From assembly GCA_963662525.1 (NCBI GenBank), contig OY759717.1, forward strand, positions 2,418,001-2,482,000: 64,000 bases of DNA, written 5' to 3'. Origin of the DNA: CAZSDU01 sp963662525. GTDB taxonomy: Bacteria; Bacteroidota; Bacteroidia; Bacteroidales; FEN-979. Below, one piece after another: positions 26,511 to 34,982 of the stretch. The position numbers were made by a program, and so were the translations under genes. Under the pieces are notes generated by a model. It was not told the origin of the DNA, ran no database searches, and saw nothing but the letters and a program-made list of their open reading frames with translations. The number at the start of each line of letters is the position of its first letter. The stretch's first letter is position 1.

Positions 26511-27173
26511 ATGAAACCTACTATCCTAGTCATGTTGGTTTTTCTTTTAATTTCCATTTCGTCCTGCAAGAAAGAATTGCCCCATTATCCTATTTCCGAC
26601 GACATGAAACAATTTTTCGCTTACCAAAAAGGCAGCTACTGGATTTATCAGAATGATTCAACCATGATGCTCGATAGTACTTATGTTTGGTTGTACCAAT
26701 CAACAGACCACGATAATTTTTATTCTGGTAAAACCCGCGAAATAATTACCATGTATTTTAAAAGTCAATTCCTTAGTGATTTTGAAATTGGGTATTTTTG
26801 TCCAGGGCCAAACTGTTTGACAATAGCCAGTAAGATTTTACCATCAAATGACACTCTTCAACAGGAAATTCAAGGTCCAATTGCTTATTTTGCTGGTTGG
26901 GAACCAAATACAACAGTATTTTCTCAAAAATGTTTGAGTGGTTGTGTATTTACATTTAGCCATATTTCAAAGGAAACAATAGATAATTACGTCTTTTACG
27001 AAATTATCAGATCAAGGATGATTTCGATAGATAGCAGCGCACTCAATCCCTATTTTTATTTCCGAGAAATTCATTTTGCGAGAAATATTGGCATAATTAA
27101 ATATGTCGAAATCATTAAATATCTTGACATTTATCGCTCGTTTAGTATAAAACGATTTAAGGTTATTCAGTAA
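26511..27173 (+). CDS. Paralogous lipoprotein 2
   Basis: 220 residues, lipoprotein signal MKPTILVMLVFLLISISSC with KKE after the cysteine. Same architecture as lipoprotein 1: WIYQND...MLDSTYVW near residue 45, an internal cysteine pair region and a C-terminal FYFREIHFARNIGIIKYVE matching FYFAKNIGLIHF of the paralogue. Function unknown; duplicate unit within the T9SS island. Confidence 0.75.
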   Translation: MKPTILVMLVFLLISISSCKKELPHYPISDDMKQFFAYQKGSYWIYQNDSTMMLDSTYVWLYQSTDHDNFYSGKTREIITMYFKSQFLSDFEIGYFCPGPNCLTIASKILPSNDTLQQEIQGPIAYFAGWEPNTTVFSQKCLSGCVFTFSHISKETIDNYVFYEIIRSRMISIDSSALNPYFYFREIHFARNIGIIKYVEIIKYLDIYRSFSIKRFKVIQ

Positions 27174-27243
27174 TTTAGCGATAATAAGATTCCCCCTGGA
27201 GCCTGCTGCGGTATCATGTAGTGCAGTAAAAAGCAGGGTGATA

Positions 27244-27311
27244 AGCATTTGCCTTCAAAGGGAAAAAGAACTATTCAGGGAAGATTGTGTTTGAATGAGA
27301 TCTTGTATCAC
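27244..27311 (+). repeat. Displaced T9SS gene tail, copy c
   Basis: GCATTTGCCTTCAAAGGGAAAAAGAACTATTCAGGGAAGATTGTGTTTGAATGAGATCTTGTATCAC: the coding part reads KNYSGKIVFE stop, as in T9SS copy 1, and the 27280-27311 part is identical to 25594-25625. It abuts and overlaps by 4 nt the stop of nadE. Confidence 0.85.
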
Positions 27312-28957
27312 GACAGGTACTTCCCCACGATGGGCATGCGGCGTCCCATGCCGAATGCTTTGGGGGAAATCCTCAGGATGGGCGGGGTCTGATAGCGTTT
27401 GTACTCGCTGGTATTGACCAGTTTCAGCACCCTTCTCACCATGGATTCCTCAAATCCTTCCCTGATCAGCTCATCCGGCCCTTTCCTTTGTTCGATATAG
27501 CGATACAGGATTTTATCGAGGATATCATATTCCGGCAGGGAGTCGGAATCTTTCTGATCCGGTCTTAACTCGGCAGAAGGAGGCTTGGTAATGGTATTCA
27601 AGGGGATGATCTCCTGATCTTTGTTGATATATGCAGTCAGTTCATAAACCTGGGTTTTATACACATCGCCCAGTACCGACAATCCCCCGCACATATCGCC
27701 GTAAAGGGTCCCGTATCCCACCGCTGCTTCGCTTTTATTGGAAGTGTTCAGCAGGATATAGCCGAATTTATTGGAAAGGGCCATCAGGATTACCGCCCTC
27801 AGCCTGGCTTGTATGTTTTCCTCGGCCAGGTTAAAAGGCAATCCCCTGAACTCCGGCTCAAGGGTATGTTCCACAGCCCTGAATGCTTCATCAATCGGAA
27901 TGATCTCATGGCTCACGCCCAGGTTTTTTGCCAGGTCACCCGCATCTTTGATGCTGTGTTCCGATGAAAACCGGGAAGGAAGCAATATGGCTTTTACGTT
28001 TTCTTTCCCCAGCGCTTTTACCGCCAACACCAGGGTAAGCGCCGAATCAATCCCGCCAGAGAGTCCAAGGATGGCTTTTGAAAAGCCCATCTTGCCGAAA
28101 TAATCGCGGATGCCGAGAACCAGGGCATTATAAATGGAAGGGATGCAGGATACAGCCTGCCTGCCGGACAGGCAGGGATGGCAGATGGCGGTGGGGTTGG
28201 GGGTGGGGCTGTACACCTGAAGGTCCTCTCCGAAATATTTCAGTTCTGCCACCACTTTTCCGGATGGATCCACAACCATGGAACCTCCGTCGAAAATGAG
28301 TTCCGTTTGTCCGCCGACATGATTGACATAGAAAACAGGTAAATTGTAGGCAAGGGCATTCCGGCTCAGCACTTCGAGACGGGCAGCGGCTTGTTCATAA
28401 TGAAAGGGAGATGCAGCAATGTTGATGATCACCTCCGGTTTAAGCCGGATGAGCTCATCCATGGGGTTGCTGACATAAAGCGGATCATCGGAAATATTCC
28501 AGAGATCTTCGCAGATGGTCAGGGCAAAGCGGGTTCCTTTGTACTCAAATACCTGATAAGGCTGATGATTGGGCTCGAAATACCGGTATTCATCAAAAAC
28601 ATCGTAATTGGGAAGCAGGGTTTTATGTACGATCCCGGCGGTTTTCCCACCTTCCAGGAAATAGGCTGAATTATGCAATGGTTTTCCCTTGCTGGCTTTA
28701 TTCACAGAGGGAGATCCGATGATCACGGCAATATCCGGGGTTTCCGTGGCAATTTGGGTGATGGCATTTTCGCAGCGATGAATAAAGTCGTCGAATTCCA
28801 GGAAATCACGGGGAGGATAACCACAAATGGCAAGTTCGGCAAAAACCACCATATCTGCCTGCATAGCTCTTGCTTTATGGATAGCTTCTTTGATCCTCTG
28901 CACATTGGCGTCGAAATCACCGATATGATAATTCAGCTGGGCGAGAGCGATTCGCAT
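27308..28957 (-). CDS. nadE: NAD(+) synthase, glutamine-hydrolysing
   Basis: 549 residues: N-terminal nitrilase-type glutaminase with catalytic E41 (FAELAICGYPPRD), K112 (VHKTLLPNY) and C149 (LTICEDLW), then the C-terminal NAD synthetase with P-loop LSGGIDSAL (299-307). Converts deamido-NAD to NAD with glutamine nitrogen. Residues about 251-273 (PTPNPTAICHPCLSGRQAVSC) between the domains are encoded by a dispersed palindromic repeat and are not part of the family; the linker tolerates it. Next to gldB as in many Bacteroidota. Confidence 0.95.
   Translation of the reverse strand: MRIALAQLNYHIGDFDANVQRIKEAIHKARAMQADMVVFAELAICGYPPRDFLEFDDFIHRCENAITQIATETPDIAVIIGSPSVNKASKGKPLHNSAYFLEGGKTAGIVHKTLLPNYDVFDEYRYFEPNHQPYQVFEYKGTRFALTICEDLWNISDDPLYVSNPMDELIRLKPEVIINIAASPFHYEQAAARLEVLSRNALAYNLPVFYVNHVGGQTELIFDGGSMVVDPSGKVVAELKYFGEDLQVYSPTPNPTAICHPCLSGRQAVSCIPSIYNALVLGIRDYFGKMGFSKAILGLSGGIDSALTLVLAVKALGKENVKAILLPSRFSSEHSIKDAGDLAKNLGVSHEIIPIDEAFRAVEHTLEPEFRGLPFNLAEENIQARLRAVILMALSNKFGYILLNTSNKSEAAVGYGTLYGDMCGGLSVLGDVYKTQVYELTAYINKDQEIIPLNTITKPPSAELRPDQKDSDSLPEYDILDKILYRYIEQRKGPDELIREGFEESMVRRVLKLVNTSEYKRYQTPPILRISPKAFGMGRRMPIVGKYLS
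28139..28211. repeat. Dispersed palindromic repeat inserted in nadE
   Basis: Core 28149-28180 is the exact reverse complement of 19554-19585; flanked by 7-nt GGATGCA/GGATACA units on one side and a G-rich tract on the other. In frame in nadE, about 23 codons. Confidence 0.88.
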
Positions 28958-28966
28958 TTTGAATGG

Positions 28967-29671
28967 TTAAAAGAAAAATCCAAGGGTCAGTTCAGCAAAA
29001 TTAAGCCATGCTTTTTCATTCAGACCGGTTTTTTTATTATACCCGGTAAGAACATTGTTTAAGGAGTTGCTGTATGATAGACCGACAAAAATATGGGATG
29101 ATTTATCCAGGTGGTATTCTCCGCCAATCCCGATGATCACTGATTCACGAATAAGCGTGGTACTATTGCTTGCATTGAATTTTTCCTGGTAATTTTTCCC
29201 GTTATTCCCGGAAAAATTGTCATTCGCAGAGGCAGATAAGCGGAATCCGGTACCGAATCCGAATTGACCGAAAAAGGAAAAATCCCCGAAATTCTTGGTC
29301 TGCATTTTAATCATGATGGGAATCTCAAGATAATAAAGGCTGTATTTCCGGGAAAGATTTCCTGAAATGGTATCTCCCAGGATAATTTTCTCTTCGGGAT
29401 ATAGAAGGTTAGCCCCCAGAAGTAAAAAATTCAATCCGGTGTTAACCGCGTATCTTTCCATGAAATAAATATCGGAAACGAACCCAACGGTGACACCTCC
29501 CCTGATACCATTATAATTATAATCGGTTGTATTTGAATTCATCCAGCAGAGGTTGGGGGATACCTTTAAGCCTAGTTTCACGGGCAGTTTCGTCTGGGAA
29601 TGCACAAAAAGCGGGAGAATAAACAGAAGTCCGAGAACAAACCGTTTGAAAACTATCTTTTTCTGGGTCAT
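28967..29671 (-). CDS. Outer-membrane beta-barrel protein
   Basis: About 234 residues from the ATG at 29671, which opens a signal peptide (MTQKKIVFKRFVLGLLFILPLFVHSQ); the upstream ATG at 29701 overlaps the predicted promoter and is unlikely. Eight-stranded porin-like family: alternating strands such as LKVSPNLCWMNSN, GVTVGFVSDIYF, IPIMIKMQTKNF, GFGTGFRLSASA and a final aromatic strand ending FAELTLGFFF. Function unknown; encoded upstream of nadE on the same strand with 9 bp between them. Confidence 0.85.
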   Translation of the reverse strand: MTQKKIVFKRFVLGLLFILPLFVHSQTKLPVKLGLKVSPNLCWMNSNTTDYNYNGIRGGVTVGFVSDIYFMERYAVNTGLNFLLLGANLLYPEEKIILGDTISGNLSRKYSLYYLEIPIMIKMQTKNFGDFSFFGQFGFGTGFRLSASANDNFSGNNGKNYQEKFNASNSTTLIRESVIIGIGGEYHLDKSSHIFVGLSYSNSLNNVLTGYNKKTGLNEKAWLNFAELTLGFFF

Positions 29672-29698
29672 GGGAGCCGTTTTTATATTGCTTAATAA

Positions 29699-29706
29699 CA
29701 AAAATA
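29699..29706 (-). promoter_or_regulatory. Predicted -7 element of the beta-barrel gene
   Basis: TATTTTTG on the minus strand, 28 nt before the ATG at 29671; supports that start. Confidence 0.45.
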
Positions 29707-29781
29707 AGGAATCTGCAGTCCTTCCCTGAAATTAATTCCATAATTTTATCCAAAAATAATCAACAGTTCCCCACCTTAGAA

Positions 29782-30783
29782 ATGATGAGGTTAAATAGTG
29801 TTTTCGGAGTATTTTTCCTGGCGCTGCTGCTTGGCTGTAACAGTGGTAAGACCAGGCTGGATATAAATACCCGTGATATTCAGTTGCCGGATGTTGAAAT
29901 TCGCAGGTATGACCTGGATTTATTCAGGGTTTCGGTGCATAATCTGAAAGATGGGCTGGAAAAAATGAAGCCGGCTTATCGTTTTTTTCTGGATACCGAC
30001 CTGAATGATCCGGTTAAGCTGATTGAAATGAAGGCATATCTGGAGAATCCAAGAAATCTGGACTTTTATCAGGCTGTTCAGGTGAAATATAAAAACCTGG
30101 AGTCTATACAGAAAAATCTGACCGAAGCTTTCCGCCATTATCGTTATTATTATCCCGATGCCCGCATCCCCAAAGTCTATTCCTATATTTCAGGAGGAGA
30201 TTATGATTATCCGGTTCAGTTTGCTGATTCTGTTATGCTGATAGGATTGGATAATTACCTGGGTAAGGACAATAAAATATACGGTTCCGACGGTCTTCCA
30301 CTGTACCGCCTGGAAAAAATGAGTCCGGATAATATTGTTCCTGATTGCATGCTTGTCCTGGCAAAGGTTTTGCAACCTTCACAAATGACGGGAAATGCAT
30401 TACTAGATCATATGATCCAGGAAGGAAAGCAGTTGTATTTTGCTGAAGCCATGATTCCCGGCACTAACCCTCGTTTTTTAATGGGATACACACAAGGTCA
30501 GATGGATTGGGCAATAAAGAATGAAGCTCATGTATGGGCGGCCATCATCGAAAACAGACTATTATATTCCACTGATGGGCAGATCGTCCGCACTTTCATA
30601 TCCGACGGTCCTTTTACCGCTGAATTTTCAAAAGAATCCCCAAGTCGCCTTGGTATATGGATCGGCTGGCAGATCGTCAGGAAATACATGGAAAATGAGG
30701 AGGACGTAAGTCTTCAGCAACTACTCAATGAAACAGACGCACAGAAAATCCTTACCCTGTCAAAATACAAACCGCAGAAATAG
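29782..30783 (+). CDS. gldB: Gliding motility lipoprotein GldB family
   Basis: 333 residues with a lipoprotein signal (MMRLNSVFGVFFLALLLGC, Cys19). GldB is a lipoprotein needed for gliding and T9SS-related motility in Flavobacterium. Matching features: LPDVEIRRYDLDLF near the N-terminus, VYSYISGGDYDYPVQF, IGLDNYLGKDNKIY, RFLMGYTQGQMDW, and the position next to nadE. The usual neighbour gldC is not present; the next gene is the ComM-type ATPase. Assignment by pattern and context. Confidence 0.8.
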   Translation: MMRLNSVFGVFFLALLLGCNSGKTRLDINTRDIQLPDVEIRRYDLDLFRVSVHNLKDGLEKMKPAYRFFLDTDLNDPVKLIEMKAYLENPRNLDFYQAVQVKYKNLESIQKNLTEAFRHYRYYYPDARIPKVYSYISGGDYDYPVQFADSVMLIGLDNYLGKDNKIYGSDGLPLYRLEKMSPDNIVPDCMLVLAKVLQPSQMTGNALLDHMIQEGKQLYFAEAMIPGTNPRFLMGYTQGQMDWAIKNEAHVWAAIIENRLLYSTDGQIVRTFISDGPFTAEFSKESPSRLGIWIGWQIVRKYMENEEDVSLQQLLNETDAQKILTLSKYKPQK

Positions 30784-30786
30784 TTT

Positions 30787-30818
30787 GTGAGCTGGCAAGT
30801 TAGTGAGTTGGTGAGGTG
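30787..30818. repeat. Octanucleotide tandem array, unit GTGAGTTG, 4 copies
   Basis: GTGAGCTG, GCAAGTTA, GTGAGTTG, GTGAGGTG, starting 4 bp after the gldB stop; related in sequence to the array at 10209-10248. Confidence 0.75.
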
Positions 30819-30885
30819 TTAATAACTTTCCTGTCATAATCGTATTACCTTTTTCCTTTTTCCCGATTAAGCATAAAACTTTACT

Positions 30886-32424
30886 ATGCTGGTTAAAACA
30901 TTCGGAAGCGCTGTCTTTGGGATTCATGCGATCACGGTGACAGTTGAAGTGTATATTGATCAGGGCATTCAGTTTTTCATGGTAGGACTTCCCGACAATG
31001 CCGTGAAGGAAAGTCATCAAAGGATTGAATCGGCTCTGCGCAACAATGGTTATCGTATCCCCGGGAAGAAGATAGTCATTAATATGGCCCCGGCCGATAT
31101 CCGGAAGGAAGGTTCATCTTATGACCTGACTATCGCCATGGGGATCCTGGCCGGAAATGAAGTCATTAAAACCGACAAACTCGAATCCTATATTATTATG
31201 GGCGAACTTTCCCTGGATGGCAGCTTGCTTCCTATTAAAGGAGCATTACCGATTGCCATTGAAGCCCTGAAAAAGGGATTTGAAGGCATCATTTTACCTT
31301 TGCAGAATGCCAGGGAGGCAGCAATTGTCAGTGGTTTGATGATCTATGGCGTACAGAATATCAGGGAAGTCATTGGATTTTTAAATGATGAAATCGTATT
31401 ATCTCCGACGGTTGTCAATACTCAGGATGAATTTAACCGTCACTTGGGGGATTATGAGTTTGATTTTGCAGATGTACGGGGGCAGGAGAACATTAAAAGG
31501 GCGTTGGAGATTGCAGCGGCTGGAGGGCATAACGTCATTTTAATCGGGCCGCCGGGCGCAGGGAAGACGATGCTGGCGAAACGGCTGCCTTCCATTCTGC
31601 CCCCGTTGAATCTGCAGGAGGCGCTGGAGACGACGAAAATTCACTCGGTTGCAGGAAAAATGGCCAGCAACAGATCATTGATTTCTGTCAGGCCTTTTCG
31701 TTCTCCTCATCATACCATTTCCGATATCGCCCTCGTTGGGGGAGGAGGGGTACCACAGCCCGGAGAAATTTCACTGGCTCATAATGGCGTTTTATTCCTC
31801 GATGAATTACCTGAATTTAAACGACAGGTGCTTGAAGTGTTGAGACAACCTTTGGAAGACAGGGTAGTGACCATTTCAAGGGCGAGGTTCACCGTTGAAT
31901 ACCCTGCCAGTTTCATGCTGGTTGCTGCCATGAATCCTTGTCCCTGTGGTTATTATAATCATCCTCAGCTTGATTGCCAGTGTAAACCGGGGGTGGTTCA
32001 GAAATACATCAACAGGATCTCAGGGCCTTTATTCGATCGTATCGATATTCATGTAGAAGTGATACCGGTATTATACAAAGAGTTGAGTGAGATGCATACG
32101 GCCGAGCGGAGCGAGGCCATCCGGGTCAGGGTGATGGAAGCACGACAGATACAGGAAAAACGTTTCGAAGAAAATCAGGGCATTCACTGCAATGCCCAGA
32201 TGTCAAGCAGAATGCTGAGGAAAATTTGCCAGATCAGCGATACGGGACACCTTTTACTCAAGTCAGCCATGGATAAACTCGGATTGTCGGCCAGGGCTTT
32301 TGATCGTATCCTTAAAGTTTCCAGAACCATTGCCGACCTTGAAAAGTCTACGGAAATAAAAACTGAACACCTGGCTGAAGCCATCAACTACCGGTCACTC
32401 GACCGGAATAACTGGGGAGCCTGA
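30886..32424 (+). CDS. YifB/ComM family Mg chelatase-like AAA+ ATPase
   Basis: 512 residues, full length. N-terminal Lon-protease-like/ChlI domain (1-180), AAA+ module with Walker A GPPGAGKTM (221-229), Walker B in NGVLFLDELPEF, and the C-terminal Mg_chelatase_C domain (RMLRKICQISDTGHLLLKSAMDKLGLSARAFDRILKV). ComM promotes branch migration during natural transformation. Standalone gene. Confidence 0.92.
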   Translation: MLVKTFGSAVFGIHAITVTVEVYIDQGIQFFMVGLPDNAVKESHQRIESALRNNGYRIPGKKIVINMAPADIRKEGSSYDLTIAMGILAGNEVIKTDKLESYIIMGELSLDGSLLPIKGALPIAIEALKKGFEGIILPLQNAREAAIVSGLMIYGVQNIREVIGFLNDEIVLSPTVVNTQDEFNRHLGDYEFDFADVRGQENIKRALEIAAAGGHNVILIGPPGAGKTMLAKRLPSILPPLNLQEALETTKIHSVAGKMASNRSLISVRPFRSPHHTISDIALVGGGGVPQPGEISLAHNGVLFLDELPEFKRQVLEVLRQPLEDRVVTISRARFTVEYPASFMLVAAMNPCPCGYYNHPQLDCQCKPGVVQKYINRISGPLFDRIDIHVEVIPVLYKELSEMHTAERSEAIRVRVMEARQIQEKRFEENQGIHCNAQMSSRMLRKICQISDTGHLLLKSAMDKLGLSARAFDRILKVSRTIADLEKSTEIKTEHLAEAINYRSLDRNNWGA

Positions 32425-32433
32425 AATGATGCA

Positions 32434-33309
32434 TTAGTTCAGGATTAAATCCGTGATTACAAACACGGCAAAGACCATGCTGGCAAAACCGTTGAGGGTG
32501 GCAAAGGCAAGGTTGACACGGGTGATGTCACCGGGTTTGACAATCAAATGCTCATAGAGAAGCAAACTGGAAAAGATTCCCGCACCGATCCAGTACCAGT
32601 AACCGAATGGCAGGGTAAAACCGGCGATGATCACAAAGCCAATAGCCATCAGGTGAAAAAGTCCGGAAAGGATCAGGGCATTGCGTTTTCCCATGGCAAC
32701 AGGCATCGATTTCAGCTTCTCTGATTTGTCGAACTCCTCATCCTGAAGAGAATAAAGAATATCGAAACCTGCTACCCAGAATAAAACGATGAAGGAGAAA
32801 AGCAGGGGAAGCCAATCGAAGCGGGCACCAACAGCAAGATAGGCCCCAATGGGTGCAAGAGCCAATCCCAGTCCAAGAAAAAGGTGAGAGAGATGGGTGA
32901 ACCTTTTTGTAAAACTGTACCCGAGTACGACGAATAAAGCCACCGGCGAAAGATAAAAACAAAGCGGGTTGAGAAACCAGGTTGTGGCAATGAAAAGGAG
33001 GGCATTGATTGCCACAAATACCAATGCTGATAAAGGTCCGATGATATTGCTCGGAATCTCACGGAGGGCTGTGCGTGGATTCTTCCGGTCAAATTCACGA
33101 TCAGCATACCGGTTAAACCCCATCGCTGCATTTCTGGCAAAAAGAACGGAAAGCAATACCAATAATAATAACTTAAGGTTAAGGTCACTGCCTCCGTCTT
33201 TTACTGCAAGAGAAAAGCCGATTAGTGCAAAAGGAAGAGAAAAAACGGTATGACTTATTTTAATAAAAGAGAAATAGTTTGTAACCTTTGCCAACTTTTG
33301 TAGTCCCAT
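32434..33309 (-). CDS. UbiA family prenyltransferase
   Basis: 291 residues from the ATG at 33309 (a TTG at 33330 sits inside the predicted -7 promoter element, so the downstream start is chosen). Multi-pass membrane protein; two Asp-rich motifs: NRYADREFDRKN and DILYSLQDEEFDKSEK, the Mg-prenyl diphosphate sites. Matches the UbiA-like group used in menaquinone synthesis by the futalosine route or in 4-hydroxybenzoate prenylation. Which aromatic acceptor is used cannot be told from the sequence. Confidence 0.85.
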   Translation of the reverse strand: MGLQKLAKVTNYFSFIKISHTVFSLPFALIGFSLAVKDGGSDLNLKLLLLVLLSVLFARNAAMGFNRYADREFDRKNPRTALREIPSNIIGPLSALVFVAINALLFIATTWFLNPLCFYLSPVALFVVLGYSFTKRFTHLSHLFLGLGLALAPIGAYLAVGARFDWLPLLFSFIVLFWVAGFDILYSLQDEEFDKSEKLKSMPVAMGKRNALILSGLFHLMAIGFVIIAGFTLPFGYWYWIGAGIFSSLLLYEHLIVKPGDITRVNLAFATLNGFASMVFAVFVITDLILN

Positions 33310-33327
33310 CTGTGGATTTTTATTACA

Positions 33328-33335
33328 CAAAATTA
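33328..33335 (-). promoter_or_regulatory. Predicted -7 element of the UbiA gene
   Basis: TAATTTTG on the minus strand, 19 nt before the chosen ATG. Confidence 0.45.
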
Positions 33336-33376
33336 GTTAAATTGAGCTTAGGTCGGATTTGTCATTGGTTTTCCGT

Positions 33377-33384
33377 TAATTTTG
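33377..33384 (+). promoter_or_regulatory. Predicted -7 element of the methyltransferase gene at 33404
   Basis: TAATTTTG; a TTTG at 33358-33361 is 15 nt upstream, shorter than the usual spacing. Confidence 0.4.
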
Positions 33385-33403
33385 TGGTTTATTCAAGCGT
33401 ACT

Positions 33404-34198
33404 ATGATCAGGCAGCTAGATTCCATATTTGGATATGTACAACATTCAATTTCAGCGCAATCCAAATATAAGCTACATTCTCCTTTTGCCTACCATTTTT
33501 ATCATGATGTGATCAAGAACGGGACAACATATCCCCAGTTTAAAATAGTGGAAAAAGTGAGAAATGATCTTATCCTTATTTCCAGATTCATCAAACGGAG
33601 AGACCTAGGAGCAAAAGCCAAAGATGCTCCCTGCGACCAGCGTTTTGTCAGGGTCAAAGACATTGCCAGGAGATCTTCAATATCAGCCAGAAAAGGACAT
33701 TTTCTGTTTCGCCTGACCCGGGATCTTCAACCCAAAGCCATACTGGAACTGGGGACAGCCTTTGGGATCAGTACCATGTACCTTGCCTGTGCTGCCCCTC
33801 AAAGTCAAATTATTACTATTGAAGGTTGCATAGATTCTGCGCACATAGCCCTGGAAAATTTTGATAAAAGCGGGCTGGAGAATATCAAGGTCATGACCGG
33901 AGCTTTCGAAGATCAGTTACCGCTTGCTTTTCGCGAAATGGCATCACCCGACCTGATTTTCATTGATGGAAATCATAAAAAGGAACCTACCCTGAATTAT
34001 TTCAATGAATTTTTAAAACATATTCATCCTGAAACCGTTATAGTTTTTGATGACATTCATTGGTCGTCAGCAATGGAAATGGCCTGGAAAGAAATCAAAG
34101 CCAACCCAAGGGTTAAGGTCACCTTTGACCTGTTTCATTTTGGGATAGTGTTTTTTAAGGAAGAATTGAGTAAAGAGGATTTTATTATCAAGTTTTAA
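33404..34198 (+). CDS. Class I SAM-dependent methyltransferase (O-methyltransferase-like)
   Basis: 264 residues. Rossmann-type motif I AILELGTAFGISTMYLACA, motif II acidic end ITIEG, and the DLIFIDGNHKKEPTLNYFNEF segment of caffeoyl-CoA O-methyltransferase-like enzymes. A conserved N-terminal HSPFAYHFYHDVI is typical of this Bacteroidota subgroup. Substrate unknown. 21 bp upstream of the ABC ATPase gene, but a -7 element lies between them. Confidence 0.85.
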   Translation: MIRQLDSIFGYVQHSISAQSKYKLHSPFAYHFYHDVIKNGTTYPQFKIVEKVRNDLILISRFIKRRDLGAKAKDAPCDQRFVRVKDIARRSSISARKGHFLFRLTRDLQPKAILELGTAFGISTMYLACAAPQSQIITIEGCIDSAHIALENFDKSGLENIKVMTGAFEDQLPLAFREMASPDLIFIDGNHKKEPTLNYFNEFLKHIHPETVIVFDDIHWSSAMEMAWKEIKANPRVKVTFDLFHFGIVFFKEELSKEDFIIKF

Positions 34199-34204
34199 TT
34201 ATTG

Positions 34205-34212
34205 TATTTTTG
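34205..34212 (+). promoter_or_regulatory. Predicted -7 element of the ABC ATPase gene
   Basis: TATTTTTG (TAnnTTTG), 7 nt before the ATG at 34220. Confidence 0.4.
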
Positions 34213-34219
34213 TTGAATT

Positions 34220-34948
34220 ATGGAAAAAGAAGTAATCCATCTGGAAAACATCGTTAAAAACTACAAAATCGGTAGTATTATCGTGGAAGCGCTGCGTTCG
34301 GTGTCACTGGTGATCCGGAAAAATGAATTTGTTGCACTTATGGGCCCTTCCGGATCGGGCAAATCAACCCTGATGAATATCCTCGGATGTCTCGACACCC
34401 CGACCAGCGGTAACTATTTCCTTAATGGTGAAGATGTCAGCAAAATGGACGATAATGCACTCGCCGAGATCAGGAACAGACAAATCGGATTCGTATTTCA
34501 GACATTTAACTTGTTGCCCCGTTCAACTGCTCTGGAAAATGTCATGCTGCCACTGATCTATTCCGGTTATGGAAAATCAAAACGCCAGGAACGAGCTACA
34601 GAAGTTCTGAATGAAGTGAGACTCGCCGACCGGATGGAGCATAAACCCAATGAACTTTCGGGAGGACAACGTCAGCGGGTAGCCATTGCCAGGGCCCTCG
34701 TAAATAATCCGGCCATCATCCTTGCAGATGAACCAACCGGTAACCTGGATTCAAAAACATCTATTGAAATCCTTGGCTTATTGGAAGAGATTCATAAAAT
34801 GGGCAATACGGTGATCATCGTAACCCATGAAGAAGATATTGCCCAGCATGCTCATCGTATCATCCGCCTGATGGATGGTGAAATTTCTACAGATGAGCTG
34901 AATAAAAACATTAAAACAATTGCAGATTATCAATTTATTAACGTCTGA
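34220..34948 (+). CDS. ABC transporter ATP-binding protein (MacB/LolD type)
   Basis: 242 residues: Walker A GPSGSGKS (42-49), signature LSGGQ (146-150), Walker B IILADEP (166-172), D-loop and H-loop (VTHEEDI). Similar to ATPases of the MacB/LolD/FtsE group that work with permeases of lipoprotein release or efflux. No permease gene is adjacent, so the partner is encoded elsewhere. The following kinase gene starts 34 bp later. Confidence 0.9.
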   Translation: MEKEVIHLENIVKNYKIGSIIVEALRSVSLVIRKNEFVALMGPSGSGKSTLMNILGCLDTPTSGNYFLNGEDVSKMDDNALAEIRNRQIGFVFQTFNLLPRSTALENVMLPLIYSGYGKSKRQERATEVLNEVRLADRMEHKPNELSGGQRQRVAIARALVNNPAIILADEPTGNLDSKTSIEILGLLEEIHKMGNTVIIVTHEEDIAQHAHRIIRLMDGEISTDELNKNIKTIADYQFINV

Positions 34949-34982
34949 ACCCAGAATCAAAACAAACCTCTCAAACCGGATC

